From Eledone cirrhosa (Eukaryota > Mollusca > Cephalopoda > Octopoda > Eledonidae), in NCBI GenBank assembly GCA_964016885.1, contig OZ024742.1, forward strand, positions 359,411,436-359,475,435: 64,000 bases of DNA, given 5' to 3'. This document shows positions 20,712-33,154 of this stretch, piece by piece; position 1 is the first letter of the stretch, and the number at the start of each line of letters is the position of its first letter. The notes under the pieces were generated by a model. That model had not been told where the DNA came from. It made no database searches and worked only from the letters and a program-made list of their open reading frames with translations. A program made the translations under genes and the position numbers.

Positions 20712-23700
20712 AACCCTCTAACACCTCCATGGAAACCGTGCGGCCTGATCCCCGAAGAGGTGAGTGTTTTCTTCTCCTCTTCTTTTAACTTTTCAGAACC
20801 AACATGGCCAATATAAGAGTTGGATGTGTGAATGTACGCGGCCTAGGGATGCTCTGAAATCAGGGCAAACTCTTAACCGGCCTCAGGTCACACAGTATGG
20901 ATATAGTAGCCATTTGCGAGTCCAGGATCCACAGCGAGCGACAACTGGCCCCCATCTTCTATAACTTTGAGATCTACGCACCTCTCTGTCGGCCGGGGGG
21001 TGGGGGCGGGGTTGCCGTTTTGCTGGGGAAACACCTGGGCCTCGTAAAACAGACGGTACATCTGGACCCGGAGGGGCGACTGGTGGTCCTAGACGTTGAC
21101 GGTAGTGAAGGTGGAGCCTTCAGGCTGGTGGCCGCTTATGCCCCATCCGGGCGACCGCGGCCAGACTTCTTCAAACGTCTAGAGACTTTTCAGGGAACGT
21201 CCCGCTCCTTGCTTTTAGTGGGGGACTGGAATGGAATCCTAGATGCACGTTGGGACTATGTGGGAGCATGTCCCGATAAAAGGGGTTGTAACAACCTCAA
21301 ACAGTTAATCGGCCGATTTGACCTGGCCGATAGATATCGACTAGATTTTCCGATTGTGCCAATGTGGACGTGGACTAATCGCAGCGGAACATCTAGATCG
21401 TACCTAGATATGGTTCTAGTTAGAAAGAAGGATAGGGACATGTTAAGCTGTCCACAAATGTTCATGGTTGCCTATTCAGGTCACAAACTAGTGATCTGCA
21501 TGGCCAACCTTGATAGAACCGATATACAAGGACCCGGCTACTGGAAGCTGAACTTGCCGTTACCGACATGCAAAGCCTACAGTAGACGGATTAGCATTTT
21601 AGTTAAACAGCACTTGACAGGGGGCCATTGTCAACAACAGATGGTGGTACTCTCTCAAGAAGGCAGTTAGATTAGACTCGTTAGTTTTTAGTAAAGAATT
21701 AGCGTTAGATAGAAATAGAACCGAGAAGGAACTGGTAGAAAAAGTAGAAGAGGCAATAGAAGTGGCAACGTAGCCAGCGTACTAGCAATGAGAACGGCCT
21801 TGGACCAGTTCTTTGACGCAAAGCACGAGGGTTGCGTTGTCAGAAGCAAAATACGCGCTCTGGGAAACGAGGGAGCCAAAGCTGTTAGCTGGGCCCGAGT
21901 GACGGAGGCGAAAAGTGGCAACAAGTCCACGATTCGGTCTGTGAAGGACCAAAACGGACGCGTGATACGTGAGCCGAAGCAGTTATGCACGGCCTTTCAG
22001 CTGCACTTTGCTCAACTGTTCGGGCAGGGCGGCGCGCTGGTAGGGGTTATGGATTTCGTTCCATACCTCGACGGCCTACCGCGACTCTCGGACAGCGAGG
22101 CTAAGTTCTGCGAAAAACGATTTCAGCCGCTGAGATAGGGGACGCGCTGAGCCAATGCGGCAAACGCAAATCTCCAGATCTCGACGGTCTACCCTACGAA
22201 TTTTACGTAGCAATGCCGGACTTATTCTCCGGTCTCCTGGAAGCGGTCTACTGCAACTGGCAACAGAACGGGAGAATTCCCAGTTCTGTGACCGGGGGGC
22301 TTAGTCACACTAGTCAGGAAGGACGAGAATAAGGGGGATAACATAGGAAACTTTCGGCCCATAACTCTACTAAACACAGAGATACAGATTTTGGCCATGT
22401 GTTGGCAAAGAGGCTGGCGCTTGTCATCGAGAACCTGGTGGGAGAAGCGCAGACATGCGCAATCCCGACCAGGTCCATATACGACAACCTCCACCTCATG
22501 CGATACATCATAGACAAGGCAGGGTGTAAACAGGGCTTCGGTGGGGCCTTGGTCAACTTGGATCAGTCTAAGGCTTTCGATAGGGTTGACCATCGTTACC
22601 TGGATGCCGTGCTCGAGGCGGCACGCTTCGGACCCGTGTTCAGGGGCTGGATTGCTGCAATGCATAACAGCAACATCTGCCCAAGGGTCAAGGTGAACGG
22701 CTACCTCTCGAAGTCGTTCCATATCACGCGATCCATTCGATAAAGATGCCCTCTCTCCTCCCTCCTGTACGTACTGACTCTCGAAACACGACTGCGGAAG
22801 TTGGAACTATTGCAGGGCATCCCTCTGGAACCGGGACTTCGGAAAGCGGCATGGGCCTACACCGACGACGTGACAGTAATGGTGTCGAGCGCCTCGCAAA
22901 TCGGCACCTTACTGAAGGAATACGAAAGGTTCACAGGAGCGAAGCTGAACCGTGACAAGTCCATCGGTTTGCAACTCGGATCGTGGAGAGGCAAACCGAT
23001 GCCTTCCGATGGCGTCGTCGGACGCTGGACGGAAGGACCGGTAAAGCTGCTCGGGGTCTGGTTTGGTCCGGACCTCCAGGTTCAGAAGAACTGGAACGAG
23101 GTGACGGCCGAGGTGTTTGCACTCACCCAGAAGTGGGCCGAGTGCAAACTATCCTTGAAAGGTCGAGCGGAGATGGCGAACACTTTTATAGCGTCCGCCA
23201 TCTACTACCGCTTGACCGTCGTGCCTTGTCCAGCCAAACGCTCGCCAAAATGGAGCGCGCGCTCTTCCAATTCCTTTGGAAGAGACGGGCTCCTTTGGTG
23301 AGACAATCCATCTGCTGCCAACACCCTTCCAACGGAGGGCTGGGAGTGCCGTGGCTGACGATGCGCAAACGCGCACTCAGGCTGCGGCATCTCTACGTAT
23401 ACCTCACCGGACAACCGGTGTGGGCCCCGTACGTGAGGCGTGCCTTCCCACGACTCGTCTCGCTGACCGAGCTGCAGTCCTAGGTCAAGCAAAGACCGAG
23501 GAAAATGGGCGACTGGCACATCAAATGTGCTCAGGCGCTCACAGCCCTCTGGCAGGCGGACCCAGAGATCAGTGGAGACTCCACTTCATCATTCTATAGA
23601 GGGTTGATCTGCAGAAAATGCGACGACGCGCTCGGTGAAAATATAGGTGTAGAGGAAGACGAACTGGCCAGTCTGTTCGGTAGGACCTTCCGCCCAGGAC

Positions 23701-24469
23701 CGATGGACAACTTCCAAAAGTCCCTGGCCTGGCAGTGCTACCGAGGAACTCTACCAGTTCGAGACAAGCTCTACAGACATGGGCTCCCGGGCAGGGACCC
23801 TGCAAAAAAGATCTGTCCGGGGTGCGTGTGAGACGAAGAAACCGTCGCGCACGCATTCATACACTGCCCGGGCGTCACCGACCTGTGGGGCTATGTAGAA
23901 CGACTATTGTCGCGGGTGGGACCAATCCGGTTGACCACCGAGTCCATTGTCATGATCAAACCGCCACCCTCCTTTAAAAACGAAGGAGAGTCGGTTTTCC
24001 TTTGTGTGATAGCTATGGCGAAAGAGGTTGTATTGTGGACAAGGTTGAAAGGGCTGAGGTCAGACACCTTTCTCTCCGGCCAACAACTGATTCTTTTTTT
24101 TAAATACCACTTTGGAAGAAGAATCAGGATGGAGAGAGAGGTGCTGTACTCCAGCAAGTTTTATGAAGGTGGGTGAAAGTGGCGAGAATGTCCCGAGTGA
24201 ATGGGCCTTCTCTCTATATAAGCCTGTAGGTTGAGGAAAAAGAGGAGGAGAGGAAAGGAGTACAAACTATTCGTATTCCTGGATATGAGGGTTGCACATT
24301 TTTTTTCGGGGGTATGTGTTACCCATATGTACTGTCTCCCCCTATTGGGGAAAATCGACTAATTTTTAAATTGCATTTGTGATAATATTTTACACGTTTT
24401 TATTGTATGTAAACTACCCCGTTTGTATTTGTCCCCTTCTTTTGTGCCCCTGTGGCTAATAAAGAAACA
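20712..24469 (+). mobile_element. Tx1/L1-type LINE E2 (5'-truncated)
   Basis: It begins within the last codons of ORF1 (CTCTAACACCTCCATGG, compare E3 at 26427), then carries the inter-ORF segment, ORF2 and the 3' UTR. It ends GGCTAATAAAGAAACA followed by TATCTATCTATCT. It lies head to tail with E1 and E3. Confidence 0.9.
20804..24172 (+). pseudogene. ORF2 of E2 (endonuclease and reverse transcriptase, broken)
   Basis: The ATG at 20804 begins MANIRVGCVNVRGLG. A frameshift and stop occur within 30 codons, then the endonuclease frame 20897-21670 gives AICESRIHSERQ, YAPSGRPRPDFFKRL, GDWNGILDA and AYSGHKLV. The last should be SDH: codon 21479-21481 has changed the Asp of the catalytic Asp-His pair to Gly. 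RT pieces follow (LINLDQ-type motif A as LVNLDQSKAFDRVDH near 22550; motif C as AYTDDVTVMV near 22855). Several stops and shifts (near 22138, 22740, 23483 and 23829) show long decay. Confidence 0.88.
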
Positions 24470-24482
24470 TATCTATCTATCT
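24470..24482. repeat. (TATC)n at the E2/E3 junction
   Basis: TATCTATCTATCT is the only sequence between the 3' end of E2 and the 5' end of E3. The same 13 bases follow E4 at 30495-30507. Confidence 0.93.
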
Positions 24483-24585
24483 GCCAGGTCAAAATTTGAT
24501 CTGGTCAGTCTCTCAAAATATTCTACGCCTTTAGGCGAAATAGTACATAAAAGGTTTTTTTTGGAAAAGCTAACATTTTTTTTAA

Positions 24586-24863
24586 ATGACCGAAGCCTCT
24601 TCACCAACATTCGAAGGAGGAAAGGGGAAGATATGCTTACAGCTTCCCCCTGCCACTGTCATAGTAGCAGATGTCAAAGGCAAAGGTCAGCCAGAGGAAG
24701 GATTTTCTCCAGCTGCTGACCGACAACTTGACGTTGCCATGGCAACAAACCAAAACAACACAACAAGCGGCACCAGCAACAACAATAACAACAATGCTAT
24801 GAACGAAAACACAACTTCAGAAATGAATTCCGCAACCACAGATCAAGCAATCGAGAACTATAA

Positions 24864-24905
<42 letters not shown>

Positions 24906-26487
24906 CGACAACAATGATAACAACAACAACAGCAACAATGATGACAACAACACCAGCAGCAGCAACAATAATGACAACAACACCAACAAGAACATCTCCA
25001 CAAACAAGGAAAAAAAGGTTTCGTTTGCACAAACTGTCCAAAAGACAGAACTATATACACAGATTGACATCTCTAATGCTGGAGAATTGCTAAGAGATGC
25101 CAAGCAATATATAACTTTCGGGGAGAATGGCGTTTTTAGCATCACTTCTCCCCAAGAATTGCGTAGAGACACTGTCCTGAAGACGATAGTTTTTAGGGCA
25201 ATCTCAAATACCACCAGAAAACCAGCTCAATTAACTCAAAACGAAATTGAGCTGGTTCTAAGAAACTCCATGAAGCACATTACCTGCATACAGAAGGGAA
25301 AACTCTTCGGGAGTTTATCAATAATAATGAAAGACCAATTGACGGCACATAAATATTCTGTGTCGCCAATTGTGTCCCCCCTCTACACCTTTTTCCCCAC
25401 ATACATGGGAAAAGGGACCCAAAAAATAAAAGTAACAAATATCACAGCAAATGTAAACATCTGGTGGATATTAACTGGTTTCATCAATTTTGATGAAGAT
25501 ACAGTAATTTCGGTAGGAAAGTCCTCCAGGGGCATTTTCAACGGTACAAACTTAGAAGTTCTGGTCCAAATGAGACCAGAACGGATAGCTAGAATACCAC
25601 AACGTGTGCCTCTGGATGGGAATTCCTACATAAACATTTCTGTTGAGGGTAGGCGGCCTTCATGTTACCACTGTTTAAGCAGTGGTCACCTGAGGGCTTC
25701 CTGTCCTCAATTAACTGCATTAAAAAAAGGCACTACTGCCGACACCCAACACAACACAACAACACAACCACCACCACCACAACAACAACAACAACAACAC
25801 ACAAAAACAAACCAAACTGCAAACAAAGACCCACCCAACCCTTCCCCACCTAAAACAACTCCAGAAACAGCCACACACATAACAGCTCCCCAAAATGTAC
25901 CCCTCCCCAACAACACGGATGAGGCCTCATCATCGTCACCCAGTGACGATGAGGGAGAGCCTTTCCGACTAGTAAAAAGAAAACAGAAAAGACATAACAC
26001 AAACAAATATGCAACAAACACACCAACACCAATACAAGCGACGCAAACAGCACAAACAAAAACACCCCCTCCTGAAAGCAATACACCTACTGCAAAACGT
26101 AAACACACACAAGAACCACAGAAAAAAAGCAACACATCACAACAAAAATGTTACACATACATAAATACTAACAATAAAACTTTAACAGACACCATACACT
26201 CTTCGGAGAATCCTAATCTTAAAATGATTAGGATATCCATGGACACACATAAACAGTTAAAAGAAAAATTTCCTAACGACGTAGGTAACCCCTGCGCCAA
26301 ACCATATAACCGCGTCCTTTTGAAATGTTTCTCCACCCCCACCCGAGACACCCCCACTTCACCTGACACCCCCTCCCCACCAAACATTTCCGTCCCCACC
26401 GTGCCAGAGACCACCACCCTACCAAACAGCCCCTCCAACACCTCCATGGAAATTGTGCAGCCTGGTCCCCAGGAGACGAAAAGGTGA
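24586..26487 (+). CDS. ORF1 protein of E3 (633 aa, intact, zinc knuckle)
   Basis: This is an uninterrupted ORF1. Residues 50-145 are Asn/Ser/Thr-rich and encoded by AAC repeats. Residues 146-355 form a conserved block starting EKKVSFAQTVQ, comparable to the KPISFAGIAKN block of element B. A CCHC knuckle follows at about 360-373 (CYHCLSSGHLRASC), then a Pro/Thr-rich tail with a conserved C-terminal block (SENPNLKMIRISMDTHKQL...KEKFPNDVGNP). ORF1 proteins of this class bind element RNA and act with the ORF2 enzyme in a ribonucleoprotein. It is intact although ORF2 is broken. The stop TGA is part of a GTGAGT motif. An ATG at 24739 is an alternative start. Confidence 0.88.
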
Positions 26488-26520
26488 GTGATTTCTTTTC
26501 CTCTTCTTTTAACTTTTCAG
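26484..26520 (+). promoter_or_regulatory. Inter-ORF segment with splice-site-like ends
   Basis: This 37-base segment starts GTGAGT and ends with a pyrimidine tract and TTTTAACTTTTCAG. The ORF1 stop lies in its first five bases and the ORF2 ATG is eight bases after it. E2 has a segment of equal length at 20760-20796. If removed, ORF1 and ORF2 of E3 would be in one frame. It is short for an animal intron, so it may instead be a reinitiation spacer. Confidence 0.4.
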
Positions 26521-26527
26521 CACCAAC

Positions 26528-29500
26528 ATGGCCAATATAAGAGTCGGATGTGTGAAAGTACGCGGCCTGGGGATGCCCTGGAAACAGGGAAAACCCTTAA
26601 ACGACCTCAGGTCGCACAGTATGGATGTAGTAGCCATTTACGAGTCCAGGATCCATAGCGAGCGACAACTGGTCCCCATATTCGACGACTTTGATATCTA
26701 CGCATCTCTATGTCAGCCGGCAGGTGGGGGTGGGGTTGCCGTTTTGCTGCGGAAACAACTGGACCTCGTAACACAGACGGTACATCTGGACCCGGAGGGG
26801 CGACTGGTGGTCCTAGATGTTGACGCTAGTGAAGGTGGGGCCTTCAGGCTGGTGGCCGCATATGCCCCATCTGGGACACCACGGCCAGACTTCTTCAAAC
26901 GTCTAGAGACTTTTCTGGAAACACCCGCTCCCTGCAGTTAGTGGGGGACTGGAATGGAATCCTAGATGCACGTTGGGACTATGTGGGTGCATGTCCCAAT
27001 AAAGGGGGGTGTAACAGCCTCAAACAGTTAATCGGCCGATTTGACCTGGCTGATAGATATCGACTAGATTTTACGACTGTGTCACTGTGGACGTGGACTA
27101 ATCGCAGCGGAACATATAGATCGTACCTAGATAGGGTTCTAGTTAGAAAGAAGGATAGGGACATGTTAAGCTGTCCACAATTGTTCATGGTTGCCTATTC
27201 AGATCACAATTTAGTGACCTGCTTAGTCAACCTTGACAAAACTCATGGACAGGGACCCGGTTACTGGAAGCTGAACTTGTCGTTACCGATATGCAAAGCC
27301 TACAGTAGACCGATTAGCACTTTAGTTAAGCAGCACTTGACGGGGGCCATTGTCAACAACAGATGGTGGTACACTCTCAAGAGGGCAGTTAGATTAGACT
27401 CGATAGGTTTTAGTAAAGAATTAGTGTTAGATAGAAATAAAACCGAACAGGAACTGGTAGATAAAGTAGAAGAGGCACTTAGGAGTGACAACGTAGCCAG
27501 CGTGCTAGCAACGAGAACGGCCTTGGATCAGTTCTTCGACGCAAAGCATGAAGGCTGCATTGTCAGAAGCAGAACACGTTCTCTGGGAAACGAGGGAGCA
27601 GAAGCTGTTAGCTGGACCCGAGTGACGGAGGCTAAAAGTGGCAACAAGTCCACGATTCGGTCTTTGAAGAACCAAGACGGACGCGTGATACGTGAGCCGA
27701 AGCAGTTGTGCGCGGCCTTTCAACGGCACTTTGCTCAACTGTTCGGGCAGGGCGGCGTGCCGAGAGGGGCTATGGATTTCGGTCCATACCCCGACGGCCT
27801 ACCGCGACTCTCGGACAGCGAGGCGAAGTTTTGAGAAAGGCCGATTTCGGCCGCTGAGATAGGGGACGCGCTGAGCCAATGCGGCAAACGCAAATCTCCG
27901 GGTCTCGACGGTCTACCTTACGAATTTTACGTAGCAATGCGGGACTTGTTCTCCGGTCTCCTGAAAGCGGTCTACTGCAACTGGCAGCAGAACGGGAGAA
28001 TTCCCAGTTCTGTGACCAAGAGCGTAGTCACGTTAGTCAGGAAGGATGAGAATAAGGGGAATAACTCTGCTATACACAGAGTTACAGATTTTGGCCAAGG
28101 TGTTGGCAAAGAGGCTGGCGCTTGTCGTCGAAAACCTGGTGGGAGAAGCGCAGACATGCGCAATCTCAACCAGGTCCATACACGAGAACCTCCACCTGAT
28201 GCGATACAAAAATAGAGAGGGTAGGGTGTAAAGCAGGCTTCGGTGGGGCCCTGATCAACATGGATCAGTCTAAGGCTTTCGATAGGGTTGACCATCGTTA
28301 CCTGGATGCGGTGCTCGGGAAAGCAGGCTTCTGCCCCATGTTCAGGGGCTGGATTGCTGCAATGCACAGCAGCAACATCTGCTCAAGAGTCAAGGTGAAC
28401 GGCTACCTCTCGGAGCCGTTCCATATCACGCGATCCATCCGACAGGGATGCCCCCTCTCCTCCCTTCTGTACGTACTGACTCTCGAGCCACTACTGCGGA
28501 AGTTGGAGCTATTGCAGGGCATCACTTTGGAACCGGGACTGCGAAAAGAGGCGTCGGCCTACGCTGACGACGTAAAAGTAATGGTGTCGAGCACCTCGCA
28601 AATTAGGGATGTTGGCACCTTACTGGAGGAATACGAAAGGTTCACAGGAGCGAAGCTAAACCGGGACAAATCCGTCGGTTTGCAACTCGGAACGTGGAGA
28701 GGAAAACCGATGCATTCCGATGGCGTCGTCGGACGCTGGACGGAAGGACTGGTAAAGCTGCTCGGGGTCTGGTTTGGTCCGGACCTCCAGGTAGAGAAGA
28801 ACTGGAACGAGGTGACGGCCAAGGTGTTTGCGCTCACCCAGAAGTAGGCCGAGTGCAAACTATCCTTGAAAGGTCGAGCGGAGATGGCGAACACTTTTAT
28901 AGCGTCCGTCATCTACTATCGCTTGACCGTCGTGCCTTGACCAGACAAAACGCTCACCAAAATGGAGCGCAAGCTCTTCCATTTCCTTTGGAAGAAACGG
29001 GCTCTTTTGGTGAGAAGATCCATCTGCTGCCAACACCCTTCAAACGGAGGGCTGGGGTTGCCGTGGCTGACGATGCGCAAACACGCGCTCAGGCTGCGGC
29101 ACCTCCATGTATTCCGCACCGGACAACCGCTGTGGGCCCCGTTCGTGAGGCAAGCCTTCCCACGACTCGTCTCGCTGACCGAGCTGCAGTCCTGGGTCAA
29201 GCAAAGACCGAGGAAAATGGGCGACTGGCACATCGAATGTGCTCAGGCGCTCACAGTCCTCTGGCAAACGGGCCCATCGATCAGTGGAGATTCCATTTCG
29301 ACATTCTATAGAGGTTTGGTCCGCAGCAAGTGCGACGACGAGCTCGGAGAAACTCTACGCGTAGAGGAGGACGAACTGGCCAGTCTGTTCCATAGGACCT
29401 TCCGCCCGGGACCAATGGACAACTTCCAAAAGTCCCTGGCCTGGCAGTGCTACCGAGGAGCTCTACCAGTTCGAGATAAGCTCTACAGACACGGGCGCCC

Positions 29501-29877
29501 GGGTAGGGACTCTTCGAAAAAGATCCGTCCGAGATGCGTGCGCGACGAGGAAACCGTCACGCACGCATTTGTACACTGCTCGGGCGTTACCGACCTGTGG
29601 GGCTATGTAGAACCACTATTGTCGCAGGTGGGACCAATCCAGTTGACCACCGAATCTATTATCATGATCAAACCGCCACCCTCCTTCAAAAACGAGGGAG
29701 ATGCGGTTTTCCTATTTGTTATGGCTATGGTGAAAGAGGTTATATGGTGGACGAGGTTAAAAGGGCTGAGGTCAGACACCTTCTCTCCGGCGAGCACTGA
29801 TTCGTTTTTTCAAATATCATTTTGGAAGAAGAATCAGGATGTAGAAAGAGGTGCTGTACCCCAGCAAATTTTATAAA
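26528..29877 (+). pseudogene. ORF2 of E3 (endonuclease and reverse transcriptase, broken)
   Basis: The start MANIRVGCVKVRGLGMPWK is followed by AIYESRIHSERQ, YAPSGTPRPDFFKRL, then a frameshift at about 26935, GDWNGILDA and YSDHNLV (intact endonuclease residues). Later breaks: a stop at 27832, a shift and deletion near 28060, an altered ILINMDQSKAFDRVDH motif A near 28250, SAYADDVKVMVS (motif C), a stop at 28845, and a shift near 29780. The C-terminal knuckle is RPRCVRDEETVTHAFVHC, with the first Cys changed to Arg. It is related to E1 and E2 over its whole length. Confidence 0.88.
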
Positions 29878-30155
29878 AGGTGGGTGAATGTGACAAAGAT
29901 GGCCCGAGTGGTTGGGCCTTCTCTCTATATAAGCCTGTAGGTTGAGGAAAAAGAGGAAGAACGGAAGGGAGTACTCACTCTTGGTGCTCCTGGAGATGAG
30001 GGTTGTACATTTTTTCAGGGTTTGTACAACCCCTGTGTAACGCCTACCCCCTATTGGGGATTTCAATTGTTATTTGTTATTTTATTAATAGTTTTATTTT
30101 CATATACCTGTATGTAAACTCCCCATTTGTATTTGTCCCCTTCTTTTGTGCCCTT

Positions 30156-30494
30156 ATGGAGAGAGAGGTGCTGTACCCCAGGAAGTTTTATGAAAGATGG
30201 GTGAAAGTGGCGAGAATGGCCTGAGTGCGTGCGCATTCTCTCCATATCAGCCTGTAGTTTGAGGAAAATGAGGAGGAGAGGAAAGAGGTACAAACTCTTT
30301 GTACTCCTGGAGATGTGGGTTGCATATTTTTTCGGGGTATGTGTTACCCATATGTAATGTCTCCCCCTATTGGGGAAAATCGATTAACTTTTAAATTGTA
30401 TATGTGATAGTATTTTACACATTTTTATTGTATGTAAACTTCCCCGTTTGTATTTGTCCCCTTTTTTTGTGCCCCTGTGGCTAATAAAGAAACA
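30156..30494 (+). mobile_element. 3' fragment E4 of a Tx1-type LINE
   Basis: A second 3' end fused to E3: it starts ATGGAGAGAGAGGTGCTG (the last codons of ORF2, compare 24129), continues through the 3' UTR and ends GGCTAATAAAGAAACA before TATCTATCTATCT. After that comes a further AATAAAGAAA echo at 30508-30517. Confidence 0.88.
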
Positions 30495-30507
30495 TATCTA
30501 TCTATCT

Positions 30508-30727
30508 AATAAAGAAATATATCTGTATATACACAACCAATATATGTCAACTGTACTATAGAGGGAAATTTGCAACAAAGTCACCCCTGAACAAACAGAC
30601 TCATGATTACAGGCAGTACAGCTGTGAGGCGGCGAGTTGGCACACTTTGTAGCCTTATTATACATCTGGTATATACTTTCGTATAGGTCTCTATTTTGAA
30701 CCACACTGTGTTAGTGTTAATGCTAAT
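30508..30727. other. Spacer, nothing recognised
   Basis: Apart from the short AATAAAGAAA echo at its start I see no feature. Confidence 0.5.
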
Positions 30728-30867
30728 TAATTGTTTCTATTTTTGGCACAAGGCCAGCACTTATTTCAGGACATTACTGGTACTTTATTTTATCGACCCC
30801 GTAAGGAAGAAAGGCAAAGTTAACCTCGGCGGGATTTGAACCCAGACCATAAAGGGCCGTAACTCTA
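30728..30867 (-). mobile_element. tRNA-derived SINE, 5'-truncated
   Basis: The complement of the SINE: TTGTTTCTATTTTTGGCACAAGG to the B box (GGCGGGATTTGAACCC) and AGGGCCGTAACTCT. It is flanked by TAATTAAT-like repeats (30722 and 30866). Confidence 0.9.
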
Positions 30868-31177
30868 ATTAATGCTAGTTAATACCAGATCAATAAAGCG
30901 GCACTATATGCATCTGAGCGCCTCAGTAATATTTATATAAAGATTTATATAAAAGGTGATACTATATTTAGCCTGGACAGTAATAAGACGTCACAGATTC
31001 AGAGATAGCAATGAAAATATCACAGATTAAAACACTTTTAGCGAGACTTATGTTTATTACACAAACATGTTACATATATTATCATATAATCCACTTGTAT
31101 TAAACAGCACACACGCACGCACGCACTCATATACATATACATACACCATACACACACATATATATATATATATATAT
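30868..31177. other. Spacer with short CA and TA repeats
   Basis: No gene is seen. ACACACGCACGC and (TA)n runs lie near 31110-31177. Confidence 0.6.
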
Positions 31178-31231
31178 ATTTGTGCATATACATTTACTTA
31201 TGTAATTTTATATATATATGTGTCTGTGCGA

Positions 31232-31270
<39 letters not shown>

Positions 31271-31463
31271 CATTTATATATATATATACGTATATATATA
31301 TATACATATATGTATGTATAGACATACATATGAGCGAGTCCAACCAATACCAGTTTTGCGCAATGAATGAATTAATAAAAATCAATTTATCACAGCATAA
31401 TAAAATTATATTTGGGCAAAGTAAACAAGATAAATAAATATATATATATTGTTTATATATATT

Positions 31464-31519
<56 letters not shown>

Positions 31520-31565
31520 GATATTAACAAATGGAAACTATATTTATAAAACCATATTTATTATT

Positions 31566-31630
31566 TATTTCATTATACATATTTCAAGGATACCAAGTTA
31601 AATTATGGTATGCCTTCATCATACAAAATA
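31566..31630 (-). ncRNA. Hammerhead-like motif H2, divergent copy
   Basis: Reading the complement: stem I is 31623-31630 with 31566-31573 (eight pairs, two G/U). The core is ATGATGA at 31616-31622. Stem II is 31606-31615 with 31586-31595, again with a C/C mismatch at the fourth position, but with different base pairs from the 15144 copy. GAA is at 31583-31585 and stem III is ATA/TAT. The first core base is A instead of C, which should reduce or abolish cleavage. Confidence 0.6.
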
Positions 31631-31777
31631 CAATATATACCAGTTTTATAAATATGGTTTTATAAATATAGTTTCCATTTGTTAATATCGTATATCTACT
31701 CCAAATACTTGTCGAGTGCTTTATATCACTTATAAAAATATTTGCTTGTTGTATCCCAACAATTTAAATAGAACTTT

Positions 31778-31825
<48 letters not shown>

Positions 31826-31962
31826 AAGGTTAAACAAGGTTCAATGAATAGATCAAAGAATGAGTTTTACAGTAGATTGGATGCACTCAACAGATTGGCT
31901 TTCCGGAGTTATTAATATTAATTGAAAATATTAACAAAAATAGAACTTCTTGTGATCAAATA

Positions 31963-32029
31963 TATTTTATTATACATATTTCAGAGGTACTGAGCTAACT
32001 TCAACAGTACGTCCTCATCATATAAAATA
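31963..32029 (-). ncRNA. Hammerhead-like motif H2, second minus copy
   Basis: Nearly identical to the 15144 copy in complement: stem I 32022-32029 with 31963-31970, core ATGATGA at 32015-32021, the same ten-position stem II, GAA at 31980-31982, and stem III ATA/TAT with a TG loop. The C-to-A change at the first core base is shared with the 31566 copy. Confidence 0.6.
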
Positions 32030-32205
32030 AGATGATGCATGACATACCCTGACATAGTAGATGGTTAAGATCCAGTCATGGTAGTCCATGACTACCATGA
32101 CTGGATCTTAACCATCTACAATAGATTGGAAGCACTGTTCAGTGCTTCCAATCTACTGTAAAACCCATTCTTTGATTTATTCATTGAACCTTGTTTAACC
32201 TTTAA

Positions 32206-32269
<64 letters not shown>

Positions 32270-32413
32270 AATATATATATATTTATTTATCTTGTTTACT
32301 TTTCCCAGATATAATTTTATTATGCTCTGATAAATTGATTTTTATTAATTCCTTCATTGCGCAAAACTGCTATTGGTTGGACTCGCTCACATGTATGTCT
32401 ATACATACATATA

Positions 32414-32447
<34 letters not shown>

Positions 32448-32448
32448 A

Positions 32449-32497
<49 letters not shown>

Positions 32498-32572
32498 TAG
32501 ATAGATAGATATACGCACACTCGCACAGACACATATATATATATAAAATTACATAATTAAATGTATATGCAC

Positions 32573-32676
<104 letters not shown>

Positions 32677-32689
32677 AGGTATATCATCA

Positions 32690-33132
32690 TCATCACCGTG
32701 TATGCTAATATCAATAGTGCTCTGAGAATTCAGCTATATATTTATCATGTAAGAAAATATGTATGGAGAAGAAATAAGAATGGACAGTTCTGTTACGAAT
32801 GAAATACTACGATTCTGTAGAACTGTAAATTTCGTGATAAGTTGCATATAGACTAGCTAATGCGAAGACATTGGGTGAAGATGCAAGCAAAAATCCGGCT
32901 CCTACTGTCTGCTTGAATTACGAGACAGTTGGGGAGGAGAAAGATATTCTACTAAAATAGCTAGCCATGTGAATTGGACGATAAATAATGCTTTAGTTTA
33001 AAGTAACTTCTCCAGAATCGAAACACCGTAACAAAAGTTCTGCCACGAAAAACAGATTTGAAATACAATATACCAATTGCTAGGATTGTCATGCAAAATA
33101 TTTTAAATTTATTGCATATAGTGAATATAGTT
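32690..33132. other. Spacer, nothing recognised
   Basis: AT-rich, non-repetitive sequence; no frame or motif that I can support. Confidence 0.5.
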
Positions 33133-33154
33133 AATCAATAAATATCAGCGCTAG

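Larger units (their letters stand above)
24483..30153 (+). mobile_element. Tx1/L1-type LINE E3 (5' complete)
   Basis: The 5' UTR starts GCCAGGTCAAAATTTGATC after (TATC)n. The order is ORF1 24586-26487, a 37-base segment, then ORF2 from 26528 and a 3' UTR from about 29880. The last 20 or so bases of the expected 3' end are replaced by the start of fragment E4. The 5' UTR differs entirely from those of A/B, C and D, while ORF2 is clearly related. Confidence 0.92.
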
